Shown: positions 34,725 through 42,314 of the stretch, piece after piece | How positions within the stretch are numbered: position 1 is the stretch's first letter | Layout: each line of letters begins with the position of its first letter | Assembly (NCBI GenBank): GCA_031291725.1 | Contig: JARLIM010000019.1 | Coordinates: 62,001 to 126,000 of the forward strand | DNA: 64,000 bases | Direction: 5' to 3' | Origin: Acetobacteraceae bacterium | Lineage (GTDB): Bacteria > Pseudomonadota > Alphaproteobacteria > Acetobacterales > Acetobacteraceae | Translations under genes and position numbers: made by a program | The notes under the pieces: generated by a model | Databases searched by the model: none | Told to the model about the DNA's origin: nothing | Seen by the model: only the letters and a program-made list of their open reading frames with translations

Positions 34725-35813
34725 TCATTGTGCGGCCTGCTGCATCATCTCGCGCTCGGCATCGGCGCGCATGCGGCGGATGGTTTCCAACTCGCTTTGG
34801 AAATCGACGTAATGCGGCAATTTCAGGTGCTCGACGAAGCCGGTGGCTTCGATGTTGTCGCAGTGATAGATCACGAATTCCTGCATCTGCGCCGGAGCTT
34901 TCACCTCTTCGCCCAACTCGGCCGCCCGCAGCGCGCGGTCCACCAGCGCCATTGCCATCGATTTGCGCTCGGAATGGCCGAAGACCAGCCCATAGCCACG
35001 GGTGAATTGCGGCGGCTGCGTCTTCGAGCCCGCGAATTGATTGACCATCTGGCACTCGGTCAGCTCGACATCGCCGATATCGATGGCAAAACCGAGTTCC
35101 GGCGGCACGATGTCCACGCTGGCGGAGCCGACGCGAATTTCGCCGACGAAGGGGTGCGAGCCACCCCAGCCGCGTTGGGTGGAATAGCCCATCGCCAACA
35201 AAAACCCCTCATCGCCACGCGCCAGCGATTGCAGCCGGGCGTCGCGACCGGCGGGGAATTGCATGGGCGCGCGGGTGATGTCGAACGGCTCGGCATCCGA
35301 TGGCGCGTCCTGCTCCATCAGCCCTTCACCGCCCAGAATATCGTGAATGCGCGGCATCGCCTCCGGCTCGGCGGGGATCTCGGCGGGGGCGGGCGGGGTG
35401 AAGCCGGCTTCGAGAGCGAAATCGAGCAGGCGGTGGGTGTAGTCATAGGTCGGGCCGAGCAATTGGCCGCCCGGCATGTCTTTGAAGACCGCCGAGATGC
35501 GACGCTTGATCGTCATCTCCGCCGTATCGACGGGCTCGGCGGCGGCGAAGCGGGGCAGGGTGGTGCGATAGGCGCGCACCAGAAAGGCGGCCTCGATCAA
35601 ATCGCCCTGCGCCTGCTTGACGGCCAGGGCAGCGAGGCTCGGGTCATAGAGCGAGCCTTCCGCCATCACCCGGTCCACCGCGCGGCCCAGCTGTTCGGCG
35701 ATCTGCGCGGTGGAGATGTCGGCCACCTCCGGATTGCCGCGCCGTTCCTCGGCCAGCCAGCGATGGGCGTTGTCGATGGCACGTTCGCCACCCTTGACGG
35801 CGACATAGGCCAT
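34725..35813 (-). CDS. phnI: C-P lyase core subunit PhnI
   Basis: 362 residues starting MAYVAVKGGERAIDNAHRWL, a nearly invariant PhnI opening. Further conserved parts are YGLVFGHSERKSMAMALVDRAL and QEFVIYHCDNIEATGFVEHLKLPHYVDFQ (quoted in pieces: CDNIEATGFVEHLKLPHYVD). PhnI is the nucleosidase-like catalytic subunit of the PhnGHI(L) complex that swaps adenine for phosphonate on ATP. It follows phnH by one base. Confidence 0.95.
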   Translation of the reverse strand: MAYVAVKGGERAIDNAHRWLAEERRGNPEVADISTAQIAEQLGRAVDRVMAEGSLYDPSLAALAVKQAQGDLIEAAFLVRAYRTTLPRFAAAEPVDTAEMTIKRRISAVFKDMPGGQLLGPTYDYTHRLLDFALEAGFTPPAPAEIPAEPEAMPRIHDILGGEGLMEQDAPSDAEPFDITRAPMQFPAGRDARLQSLARGDEGFLLAMGYSTQRGWGGSHPFVGEIRVGSASVDIVPPELGFAIDIGDVELTECQMVNQFAGSKTQPPQFTRGYGLVFGHSERKSMAMALVDRALRAAELGEEVKAPAQMQEFVIYHCDNIEATGFVEHLKLPHYVDFQSELETIRRMRADAEREMMQQAAQ

Positions 35814-35814
35814 G

Positions 35815-36399
35815 TCAGCCCTCCCTGACGGCTGCGATGCGCAACGAGCGCGGCAGAGCCATTAAGGCGGTGCCCGCGCAGAGAATAAGGTCCACGCCGC
35901 GCGGAAAGCGTGCGTGGTTTTCCTGCCATTGCAGCGCGAAATTGCCGGGCAGACCGGCAATCTGCACCAGTCGCGGCGTGGCGAGGCCGGGGCCGGAGAG
36001 GTCGAAGCGGTTGCCGTGGCCGAAGCCCTGCACCTGCAGGATCAGCGTGGCACCTTCTTCCGGCCCGTCATCGCTGCCTGCGGCGAGGCGGTGCAGATCG
36101 GGCATGGTGAGTGCCATCGCGAAAGCCGCCTCACCCAAAATCTCGGTGATGCGGGGCGTGGTGTGAAAGACAATCCATTCGCGCGCGGCCTCGGCCTCGG
36201 CTGCCAGATGCAGTGACGTGTCGCCATCGATCAGCGTGAGCAGCATGGCGGCGGCGGATTGGCAGAGCGGGGCGGGCGGGGTGAGATCGGTGCCCGCAGT
36301 GACGACGCTGCCGGGATGCGCCATCGCCTCCAGCACGGCGCGGAAGGTGGATTGGCTGCCCTGCACCGGGTCGGCAAAGCCGGGAAGATCGAGGCTCAT
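35815..36399 (-). CDS. phnH: C-P lyase core subunit PhnH
   Basis: 194 residues. FADPVQGSQSTFRAVLEAMAHPG is the conserved PhnH N-terminus, and PGLATPRLVQIAGLP and NHARFPRGVDLILCAG mark the rest. PhnH is a structural dimer partner in the PhnGHIJ complex. Its start overlaps the phnG stop by ATGA. Confidence 0.94.
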   Translation of the reverse strand: MSLDLPGFADPVQGSQSTFRAVLEAMAHPGSVVTAGTDLTPPAPLCQSAAAMLLTLIDGDTSLHLAAEAEAAREWIVFHTTPRITEILGEAAFAMALTMPDLHRLAAGSDDGPEEGATLILQVQGFGHGNRFDLSGPGLATPRLVQIAGLPGNFALQWQENHARFPRGVDLILCAGTALMALPRSLRIAAVREG

Positions 36400-36854
36400 G
36401 AGTCGCTCCGCATGGTGGCGAGGGTGAAGAACTGCACGCGGGTGGCCGCCGCCTTGCGCTGGATGAGCTGCCGGGCGGCGCTCTGTGCCTCGGCGAGCGG
36501 GGCGATGACGGCATCCTGCAATGCGTCGTGGCGATCCGGGTTCTGCAAGGCGGCATCGATGCGGGCGGCGAGTTCGGCCTGGGCAGCGTCGCGTCCCGAG
36601 ACATAGGCGTGGCCGATCCGGCCCTCCGCATCGCGCACCGTGCAGCGTGTGACGGACATCTCGCCCAGATTGAACGCCGCCCCACCGCCGCCCGCCCGGC
36701 CGCGCACCATCACCAGCCCGGCTTCCGGCCCGCGCAGAGTGCGAAAATCAGGCAATTGCGGCGCGTCTTGCAGGTGTAGATGCAATTCGGCCGCTGAGGC
36801 ACGGGCGAGAACGGACATCCAAATTTGACGCGGCGTCTTGGCGGCTTCGGCCAT
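36396..36854 (-). CDS. phnG: C-P lyase core subunit PhnG
   Basis: 152 residues. RQIWMSVLARASAAELHLHL and EMSVTRCTVRDAEGRIGHAYVSGRD are typical of PhnG. It is the first gene of the minus-strand operon. Its ATG at 36854 lies 19 bases from the 20-bp palindrome in the divergent phnF/phnG promoter. No strong ribosome binding site is visible. PhnG is a small subunit of the complex that makes ribose 1-phosphonate triphosphates. Confidence 0.93.
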   Translation of the reverse strand: MAEAAKTPRQIWMSVLARASAAELHLHLQDAPQLPDFRTLRGPEAGLVMVRGRAGGGGAAFNLGEMSVTRCTVRDAEGRIGHAYVSGRDAAQAELAARIDAALQNPDRHDALQDAVIAPLAEAQSAARQLIQRKAAATRVQFFTLATMRSDS

Positions 36855-36872
36855 CAGGGCAATCCGATTTGT

Positions 36873-36892
36873 CTATACGTCTAGACGAATAG
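36873..36892. promoter_or_regulatory. 20-bp palindrome, probable PhnF operator
   Basis: CTATACGTCT and AGACGAATAG form a near-perfect palindrome (9 of 10 pairs; the central CGTCTAGACG is perfect). It lies between the divergent phnG and phnF genes. Read on the minus strand, a -35-like TTGACC (36915-36910) and a -10-like CTATTC (36892-36887) are 17 bases apart, so the palindrome covers the -10. A GntR-type repressor bound here would block phnG transcription. The assignment to PhnF is inferred from position. Confidence 0.75.
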
Positions 36893-36957
36893 GCTGCCGC
36901 ATGCTTTATGGTCAAGCACAACTCGCACAACGGACGGTCCTGTTGCATGAAGTTCCC

Positions 36958-37680
36958 ATGACGGATGCAGATGACGATGGGCTGGCGGTCTGGAAGCGGA
37001 TCGAGCTGGCATTGCGCGACGAGATCGCGCGGGGCGTGTTGCCGGCGGGGGCGCGTGTGCCGACCGAGGCGCAGCTGGCCGCCCGCTTCAACGTCAATCG
37101 CCACACGATTCGCCGGGCGGTCGAATCGCTCTCGCGCGCCGGGCTGGTGCGGGTGGAGCAGGGGCGCGGCAGTTTCGTGGCCGAGGATCTGATCGATTAC
37201 ACTGTCGGCAGCCGCACGCGCTTCTCCGAGTGGATACGCCGCCACAACATGGAGCCTTCCGGCAAGACGACCGATCTGCGCCAAATCCCCGCCGATGCCG
37301 TCACCGCGGCGGGGCTCGGCGTCGCGCTGGGCGACCCGGTGGTGCTGATGGAGCGGCTGGGTTTTGCCGATGACAAGCCGGTCAGCCTGGGCCGCCACCA
37401 TTTCTCCGCCCTGCGCTTTCCCGGCCTGCTTGCGCATCTGCACGCGGGCGAGGGTATCAGTGCGGCGTTGGCTGCCTGCGGGCTGGCGGATTATCGCAGG
37501 CTGTCCACCAAAGTGACAGCAAGGCTGCCGCATGCGCGCGAGGCACAATTGCTGCTGATCCCGAAAAGTCAGCCGCTGCTGGTGACCGAGAATATCAACG
37601 TCGATGCGGCGGGCAGGGTGGTGGAGTTCGGCCTTGGCCACTACCCGACGCCGCGCGTGCAAATTGTCTTCGAACCGTGA
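36958..37680 (+). CDS. phnF: Phosphonate metabolism transcriptional regulator, GntR/HutC family
   Basis: 240 residues. The N-terminal GntR helix-turn-helix is visible in RIELALRDEIARGVLPAGARVPTEAQLAARFNVNRHTIRRAVESL, read here as WKRIELAL, LPTE-like VPTEAQLAARF and NRHTIRRA. The C-terminal UTRA effector domain follows. It is divergent from the phnG operon and next to phnM2, so it most likely represses both until a phosphonate or C-P lyase intermediate binds. The ATG at 36958 is chosen to begin just before the DNA-binding domain; an ATG at 36901 is also open. Confidence 0.92.
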   Translation: MTDADDDGLAVWKRIELALRDEIARGVLPAGARVPTEAQLAARFNVNRHTIRRAVESLSRAGLVRVEQGRGSFVAEDLIDYTVGSRTRFSEWIRRHNMEPSGKTTDLRQIPADAVTAAGLGVALGDPVVLMERLGFADDKPVSLGRHHFSALRFPGLLAHLHAGEGISAALAACGLADYRRLSTKVTARLPHAREAQLLLIPKSQPLLVTENINVDAAGRVVEFGLGHYPTPRVQIVFEP

Positions 37681-37689
37681 GGGATTGGC

Positions 37690-38823
37690 ATGGATAACTG
37701 GATTTTGCGCAATGGTCAGGTGTTGCGTGACGGCGCGCTTGCGGTGGGCGAGCTTGCCATCGACGCCGGCAGGATTGCCGATCAGGCCGACCATGCGCGG
37801 GAGATCGACGCCACGGGGCTGCTGGTGCTGCCGGGCATTGTCGATATTCACGGCGATGCGTTCGAGCGCCAGATGCAGCCAAGGCCACATGTGGAATTCA
37901 ACCCGGTCTTCGCGCTGGCCGAAACCGAGCGCCAATTGCTCGCCTGCGGTATCACCACGGCCTATCACGGAGTGACTCTCTCCTGGGAGCCGGGGCTGCG
38001 CAGCGTTGACGCCTGGCGCGGCATGTTGGCGGCGATGGCGGCGCGGGATTGGGTGTGCGACATGCGCATTCATCTGCGCTGGGAGGCCTTCAACCTCGAC
38101 GCGCTCGATCAGGCGGTGGCCGACATCATGGCCGGGCGGGTGCATATGCTCGCCTTCAACGACCACACCGCCTCGATCGTCCGCAAACTGGCCAAACCGG
38201 CCGAGGGCGCGAAATATGCCGATCGGGCGGGGATGAAGCTGGAAGCCTTCACCGCATTGGCGCATCGCGTGGCCGCCCGCGCCGATGAGGTGCCGGCGGG
38301 CCTCGGACGAATTGCGATGGCGGCACGCGCAATGCAGCTGCCGATGGCCAGTCACGACGATGACAGCATCGACAAACGCCAGCATTTTCATGCCCTGGGT
38401 GCCGATATCTGCGAATTTCCGATCACCGAGGCGGTCGGCCAATACGCGGCCGATGAGGGGCAATTCGTGGTGATGGGCAGCCCGAACGTGGTGCGGGGCG
38501 GCTCGCATCTTGGTTGGGCATCGGCGGCCGATTTGGCCGAGCGTGGTATTTGTCGGGTGCTGAGTTCGGATTATTTTTATCCCTGCCTGCTCGAAGCCCC
38601 CTTCGTGATCGCCGATCGCGGCAAGATGGATTTTGCCGCTGCCTGGGCGTTGGTGTCTGCGAATCCGGCGCGCGCCGCGATGTTGCAGGATCGTGGCGAA
38701 CTCGCTGAAGGCCGCCGTGCAGATGTGATTTTGGTCGATCCGACGACCCGAAATGCGGTGGCAACTTTCGCTGGCGGACGGCTTGCACATCTATCGGCAG
38801 AAGGGGCGCGACGGCTCGGGTGA
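37690..38823 (+). CDS. PhnM-family amidohydrolase, second copy
   Basis: 377 residues of the same family as the phnM at 31188 but clearly diverged. Metal motif GIVDIHGDAFERQMQPRP, then SHDDDS and GSPNVVRGGSHLGW and LSSDYFYPCLL. The family removes pyrophosphate from ribose 1-phosphonate 5-triphosphates. It starts 9 bases after phnF, so it is co-transcribed with the regulator. Having two PhnM-type enzymes in one locus is uncommon; this one may act on a different phosphonate adduct. That is inference. Confidence 0.9.
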   Translation: MDNWILRNGQVLRDGALAVGELAIDAGRIADQADHAREIDATGLLVLPGIVDIHGDAFERQMQPRPHVEFNPVFALAETERQLLACGITTAYHGVTLSWEPGLRSVDAWRGMLAAMAARDWVCDMRIHLRWEAFNLDALDQAVADIMAGRVHMLAFNDHTASIVRKLAKPAEGAKYADRAGMKLEAFTALAHRVAARADEVPAGLGRIAMAARAMQLPMASHDDDSIDKRQHFHALGADICEFPITEAVGQYAADEGQFVVMGSPNVVRGGSHLGWASAADLAERGICRVLSSDYFYPCLLEAPFVIADRGKMDFAAAWALVSANPARAAMLQDRGELAEGRRADVILVDPTTRNAVATFAGGRLAHLSAEGARRLG

Positions 38824-38897
38824 GCAGGGTTGCAAAAAACTTCGTCAAAGGGGCTTTGCAACTCGTCTGTCACTTGGCTATACGGTCGCTCCGCTGA

Positions 38898-38973
38898 TCC
38901 CGAATAGCTCAGTTGGTAGAGCACGCGACTGTTAATCGCTAGGTCGTAGGTTCGAGTCCTACTTCGGGAGCCA
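38898..38973 (+). tRNA. tRNA-Asn (GTT)
   Basis: Cloverleaf of 76 bases with encoded CCA. The acceptor arm TCCCGAA pairs with TTCGGGA, the discriminator is G, the D arm is GCTCAGTTGGTAGAGC and the T arm is GTAGG-TTCGAGT-CCTAC. The anticodon loop CTGTTAA carries GTT at 38931-38933. The tRNA is a substrate for queuosine at position 34, and queE follows directly. Confidence 0.96.
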
Positions 38974-38978
38974 ATTTT

Positions 38979-39008
38979 CTTCCCGCCTGGGTCCGCCCAG
39001 GCGGGAAG
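38979..39008 (+). terminator. Terminator after tRNA-Asn
   Basis: CTTCCCGCCTGGG and CCCAGGCGGGAAG form a perfect 13-bp stem with a 4-base loop, followed by TTCATTTTT. It begins five bases after the tRNA CCA end. Confidence 0.88.
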
Positions 39009-39054
39009 TTCATTTTTGGGTCCTGGCTCAGCCGGTAAGCCCCGTGAGGTCTCG

Positions 39055-39672
39055 ATGGCCTATATCGTTCATGAATGCTTCCTCACCCTGCAGGGCGAGG
39101 GGCTGAATATGGGCCGCGCTGCGGTGTTTGTCCGCTTCGCGGGCTGCAATCTCTGGTCGGGCCGCGAGGAAGATCGCGCCACGGCCGTTTGCACCTTCTG
39201 CGACACCGAATTCCGTGGCGGCGACCGCTTCGAGAGCGCCGATGCGTTGGCCGATGCCGCGTTCGCGCTCTGGCCCACAGGCGCCGCCGCCCCGATGGTG
39301 GTGCTGACCGGGGGGGAGCCGCTGTTGCAGGTCGATGCTGCCCTGCTCGATGCGCTGCATGCGCGCGGATTCTACATCGCCGTGGAGACCAACGGCACGC
39401 AGCCGCTGCCGGGTGCGATCGATTTTGTCTGCCTCAGCCCGAAATCCACCGCGCCGGTGGTGCTGGCGCGCGCCGACGAGTTGAAGCTGGTGTATCCGCA
39501 GCCAAATGCCCTGCCGGAAAAATTTGTGGATTTTCCAGCCCGCACGCATTGGCTTTCCCCGATGGATGGCCGCGATTTGGCGCGCAATATCCAGGCGGCG
39601 ACGACCTATTGCCTGGCGCATCCAATTTGGCGAATGAACATCCAAGCGCATAAATCCTGGCAGATACGCTGA
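39055..39672 (+). CDS. queE: 7-carboxy-7-deazaguanine synthase (radical SAM)
   Basis: 205 residues. HECFLTLQGEGLNMGRAAVFVRFAGCNLW opens the protein (TLQGEG and FVRFAGCNLW are QueE hallmarks). The cluster-binding cysteines are in the long-insert form: CNLWSGREEDRATAVCTFC, with CDT following. TGGEPLLQ is the radical SAM GGE motif. It converts 6-carboxytetrahydropterin to 7-carboxy-7-deazaguanine for queuosine. GAGG precedes the ATG at 39055; the frame opens at 39016 but lacks family similarity there. No other que genes are visible. Confidence 0.93.
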   Translation: MAYIVHECFLTLQGEGLNMGRAAVFVRFAGCNLWSGREEDRATAVCTFCDTEFRGGDRFESADALADAAFALWPTGAAAPMVVLTGGEPLLQVDAALLDALHARGFYIAVETNGTQPLPGAIDFVCLSPKSTAPVVLARADELKLVYPQPNALPEKFVDFPARTHWLSPMDGRDLARNIQAATTYCLAHPIWRMNIQAHKSWQIR

Positions 39673-39716
39673 GACGGTGTTGCAAGCGCAGCAGTTTCGG
39701 CTAGAAACACCCCAGT

Positions 39717-39799
39717 GCGAGTGTGGCGGAACGGTAGACGCAGTCGACTCAAAATCGACCGACTTTGTCATGTGGGTTCGAATCCCTCCACTCGCACCA
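39717..39799 (+). tRNA. tRNA-Leu (CAA)
   Basis: 83 bases including encoded CCA. The acceptor GCGAGTG pairs with CACTCGC, discriminator A. The anticodon stem GTCGA/TCGAC closes the loop CTCAAAA, with CAA at 39750-39752, and a variable arm follows. The T arm is GTGGG-TTCGAAT-CCCTC, with one T/G wobble region. It decodes UUG. Confidence 0.94.
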
Positions 39800-39924
39800 T
39801 CCTGCGGATCGGCAGTTCACAAAATATGACAGCGTTGTTCTGCAATCTTGTGCATAAGCTGTCGGCCGCCTAACGTCCCGGCGGGTCTCACACCGCGCGG
39901 CGGTTGCAATCAGAAAGTGCCTTG

Positions 39925-42258
39925 ATGAGCTTCAAGGGCAACCTGTTCGGGCGGTTGATCTGGATGGTGGCAGCTGCGGCTGTGCCTGCGCTGCTGGTGA
40001 TTGCCTTTTTTCTCTACGATATGCAGGTCAAGCGGACGGATGAACTCGGCGAGGAATTGCTGCGTCAGGCCGCGATCGTGCAGAGCGATTTCAATACAAT
40101 CTCCGACTCGGCCAAAGAAGCGATCTCCGATATCGTCGCCTCCGATGCGACTTGGTCCGGGGGGGCAAGCTGCCGGGACGGTCTGCGCGGCTTTGCCAAT
40201 GCGATGCCGCGTTTCGGGGTGATTGCCGTTTTGGGAGGGGATGGCACGCCGCCATGCCTGTATTCCGCGGCCCCCTTCGGCGCAGAGCCGGATCTGCCTG
40301 CCATGATTGCGGCCAGCCAGCCGACGGAACAGAGTTTTCATGTCGGGCGCTATCTGCGCGGCAGCAACGGCGCGCCGGATATGCTGCTATTGTCCGAGAC
40401 GGTGCGCAAGCATGCAATGGTGCGGCACATCATTCTGGGGGTCCGGCTGGATTGGTTGGCCGAGCATCTGGCGACGGTGCCACGTATGCCGAACAGCCAA
40501 ATGCTGATCGCGGACACGGGGGGCACCATCCTCGCCCGCGCCCCCAATAGTTTCCGCCATATAGGCGACCCTTTGGTGCCCGACACCATGCGTTTGCTGC
40601 CCGAAAGCACGGCGCGGATGCTGATTATTCATGATGCCAGCGATGAGCCGCTGTTCATGGGATTCAAGCCGGTCGGCGATTCAGGTGTGCTGGTGTTGGC
40701 CAGCCTGCCGAAAGCGGTGTTGCAGAACGACATCGCCACCAATGTCCGCCAGGGGGTGGAGGTGATGCTGATCGGCATCGCCGTGGCGATACTGGGCAGC
40801 TTCGTCGTCGGTCAGCGCCTGATCCGCCGTCCGGCGCGGGCGATGGTGGAGGCGGCGCGGGCGTGGTCGCGGGGGGATTTCTCGGCGCGGCTGCCGGGCG
40901 ATGACGATGACCGCTCCGAATTCGGTCGCATCGCCCGTGCGTTCAACCGCATGGCGTCCGATCTGCAACGCAAGACCGATGAGAGTGCGGCGCTGCAATC
41001 GCAGCTGGAAGCCCGCGTGGCGGAGAGAACGCGCGATTTGCTGCTCAGCCGCGACCGTTTGCAAATCGCCCTCGGCGAACAGGCCAAGAGCGAGGCATCG
41101 CTGCGTCAGGCGCAGAAGATACAGATGGTCGGCCAGTTGGCCGGTGGGGTGGCGCATGATTTCAACAATCTGCTCACCGCCCTGATCGGTGCGCTGGATA
41201 TGCTGCGCCCGCGTCTGCCGGATTCCGATCTGCGCAGCCTGCGTCTGGTGGACAATGCGTTGCAATCGGCGGAACGCGGGGCGCGGTTGACCTCGCAATT
41301 GCTCGCCTTCTCTCGCCGCCAGCGTCTGCAACCGGTGCCGACATGCATCAACGATATTTTCAGCGGCATGATGGATTTGCTGCGCACCACCATTGGACGC
41401 GACATTGAGATTGCCACCGATTTCTCGCCGGTATTGCGTCGCGCGATGGTGGATCCGAACCAGTTCGAAGCGGCGATTCTCAACCTCGTTCTCAACGCCC
41501 GTGACGCGCTGCCCAAAGGCGGCACGGTGACGATCCGTACGCGCAATCTCGATCTGGTGGTGCCGGAGCTGCTCTCCGGCTCGGTGGGAGAGCTGCCTGC
41601 CGGCTCCTATGTCTCGATCTGTGTTGAGGATAATGGCACCGGCATCGCGCCCGAACTGATGTCGCGGGTGTTTGAGCCGTTCTTTACCACCAAACCATCC
41701 GGCCATGGTTCCGGCCTTGGCCTGTCGCAGGTGCATGGTCTGGCGGCGCAATCGGGCGGGACGGTGCGCATCGAAAGCGAGTTGGGCCGAGGCACCATCG
41801 TCTGCATGGTGCTGCCTGCTGCCAGTGCGGCGGTGGACATGCTGCCCATGGGCGGTGAAAATGCCCGCAAGGTGATCGCTGTGGTGGATGACGAGGCGGA
41901 AATCCGCGCTTTGGTGGGGGATATGCTGATCGAACTCGGGCACGATCCGGTGATGTTGGCCGGGGCTGCCGAGGCGCTGGCCCGCCTGCCGGGGCTGCCG
42001 AAATTGGATGCGGTGATCGTCGATCAGGTGATGCCGGGCATGTCTGGCATTGAGTTGATCGCCCGCTTGCGGCAACTCTGTCCGCAGACTGCCTTTATCC
42101 TGGCCACTGGCCATGCCGAGCGCAAAAGCCTGGCGCAAGGGGTGGCGGATACGGATCTGGCCAAACCCTTCAGCGTCGCCTCGCTCTCGCTTGCGTTGGA
42201 GGAGGCGATGCAGTGCCGTGGATCGTCTCGCAGCGGATTGATTGAGCGCCCCGCCTGA
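39925..42258 (+). CDS. Hybrid sensor histidine kinase/response regulator
   Basis: 777 residues. A first membrane helix (LIWMVAAAAVPALLVIAFFLY) is followed by a periplasmic sensor region of about 240 residues, a second helix (VEVMLIGIAVAILGSFVVG), a HAMP domain, a DHp domain with GGVAHDFNNLL (phospho-His), and a catalytic domain with N box LNLVLNARDAL, DNGTGI and GHGSGLGLSQVHGL. The C-terminal receiver has VVDDEAE and phospho-Asp in DAVIVDQVMPGMSG. The signal is unknown and no separate response regulator is adjacent. The ATG at 39925 is preferred over a TTG at 39904. It is the kind of kinase whose receiver is used for internal phosphorelay or regulation. Confidence 0.92.
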   Translation: MSFKGNLFGRLIWMVAAAAVPALLVIAFFLYDMQVKRTDELGEELLRQAAIVQSDFNTISDSAKEAISDIVASDATWSGGASCRDGLRGFANAMPRFGVIAVLGGDGTPPCLYSAAPFGAEPDLPAMIAASQPTEQSFHVGRYLRGSNGAPDMLLLSETVRKHAMVRHIILGVRLDWLAEHLATVPRMPNSQMLIADTGGTILARAPNSFRHIGDPLVPDTMRLLPESTARMLIIHDASDEPLFMGFKPVGDSGVLVLASLPKAVLQNDIATNVRQGVEVMLIGIAVAILGSFVVGQRLIRRPARAMVEAARAWSRGDFSARLPGDDDDRSEFGRIARAFNRMASDLQRKTDESAALQSQLEARVAERTRDLLLSRDRLQIALGEQAKSEASLRQAQKIQMVGQLAGGVAHDFNNLLTALIGALDMLRPRLPDSDLRSLRLVDNALQSAERGARLTSQLLAFSRRQRLQPVPTCINDIFSGMMDLLRTTIGRDIEIATDFSPVLRRAMVDPNQFEAAILNLVLNARDALPKGGTVTIRTRNLDLVVPELLSGSVGELPAGSYVSICVEDNGTGIAPELMSRVFEPFFTTKPSGHGSGLGLSQVHGLAAQSGGTVRIESELGRGTIVCMVLPAASAAVDMLPMGGENARKVIAVVDDEAEIRALVGDMLIELGHDPVMLAGAAEALARLPGLPKLDAVIVDQVMPGMSGIELIARLRQLCPQTAFILATGHAERKSLAQGVADTDLAKPFSVASLSLALEEAMQCRGSSRSGLIERPA

Positions 42259-42314
42259 CATAACGGCGCGCTGCTCTTATCGTCGGTGCATAGGACATGC
42301 ATTCGGAGAGCACC

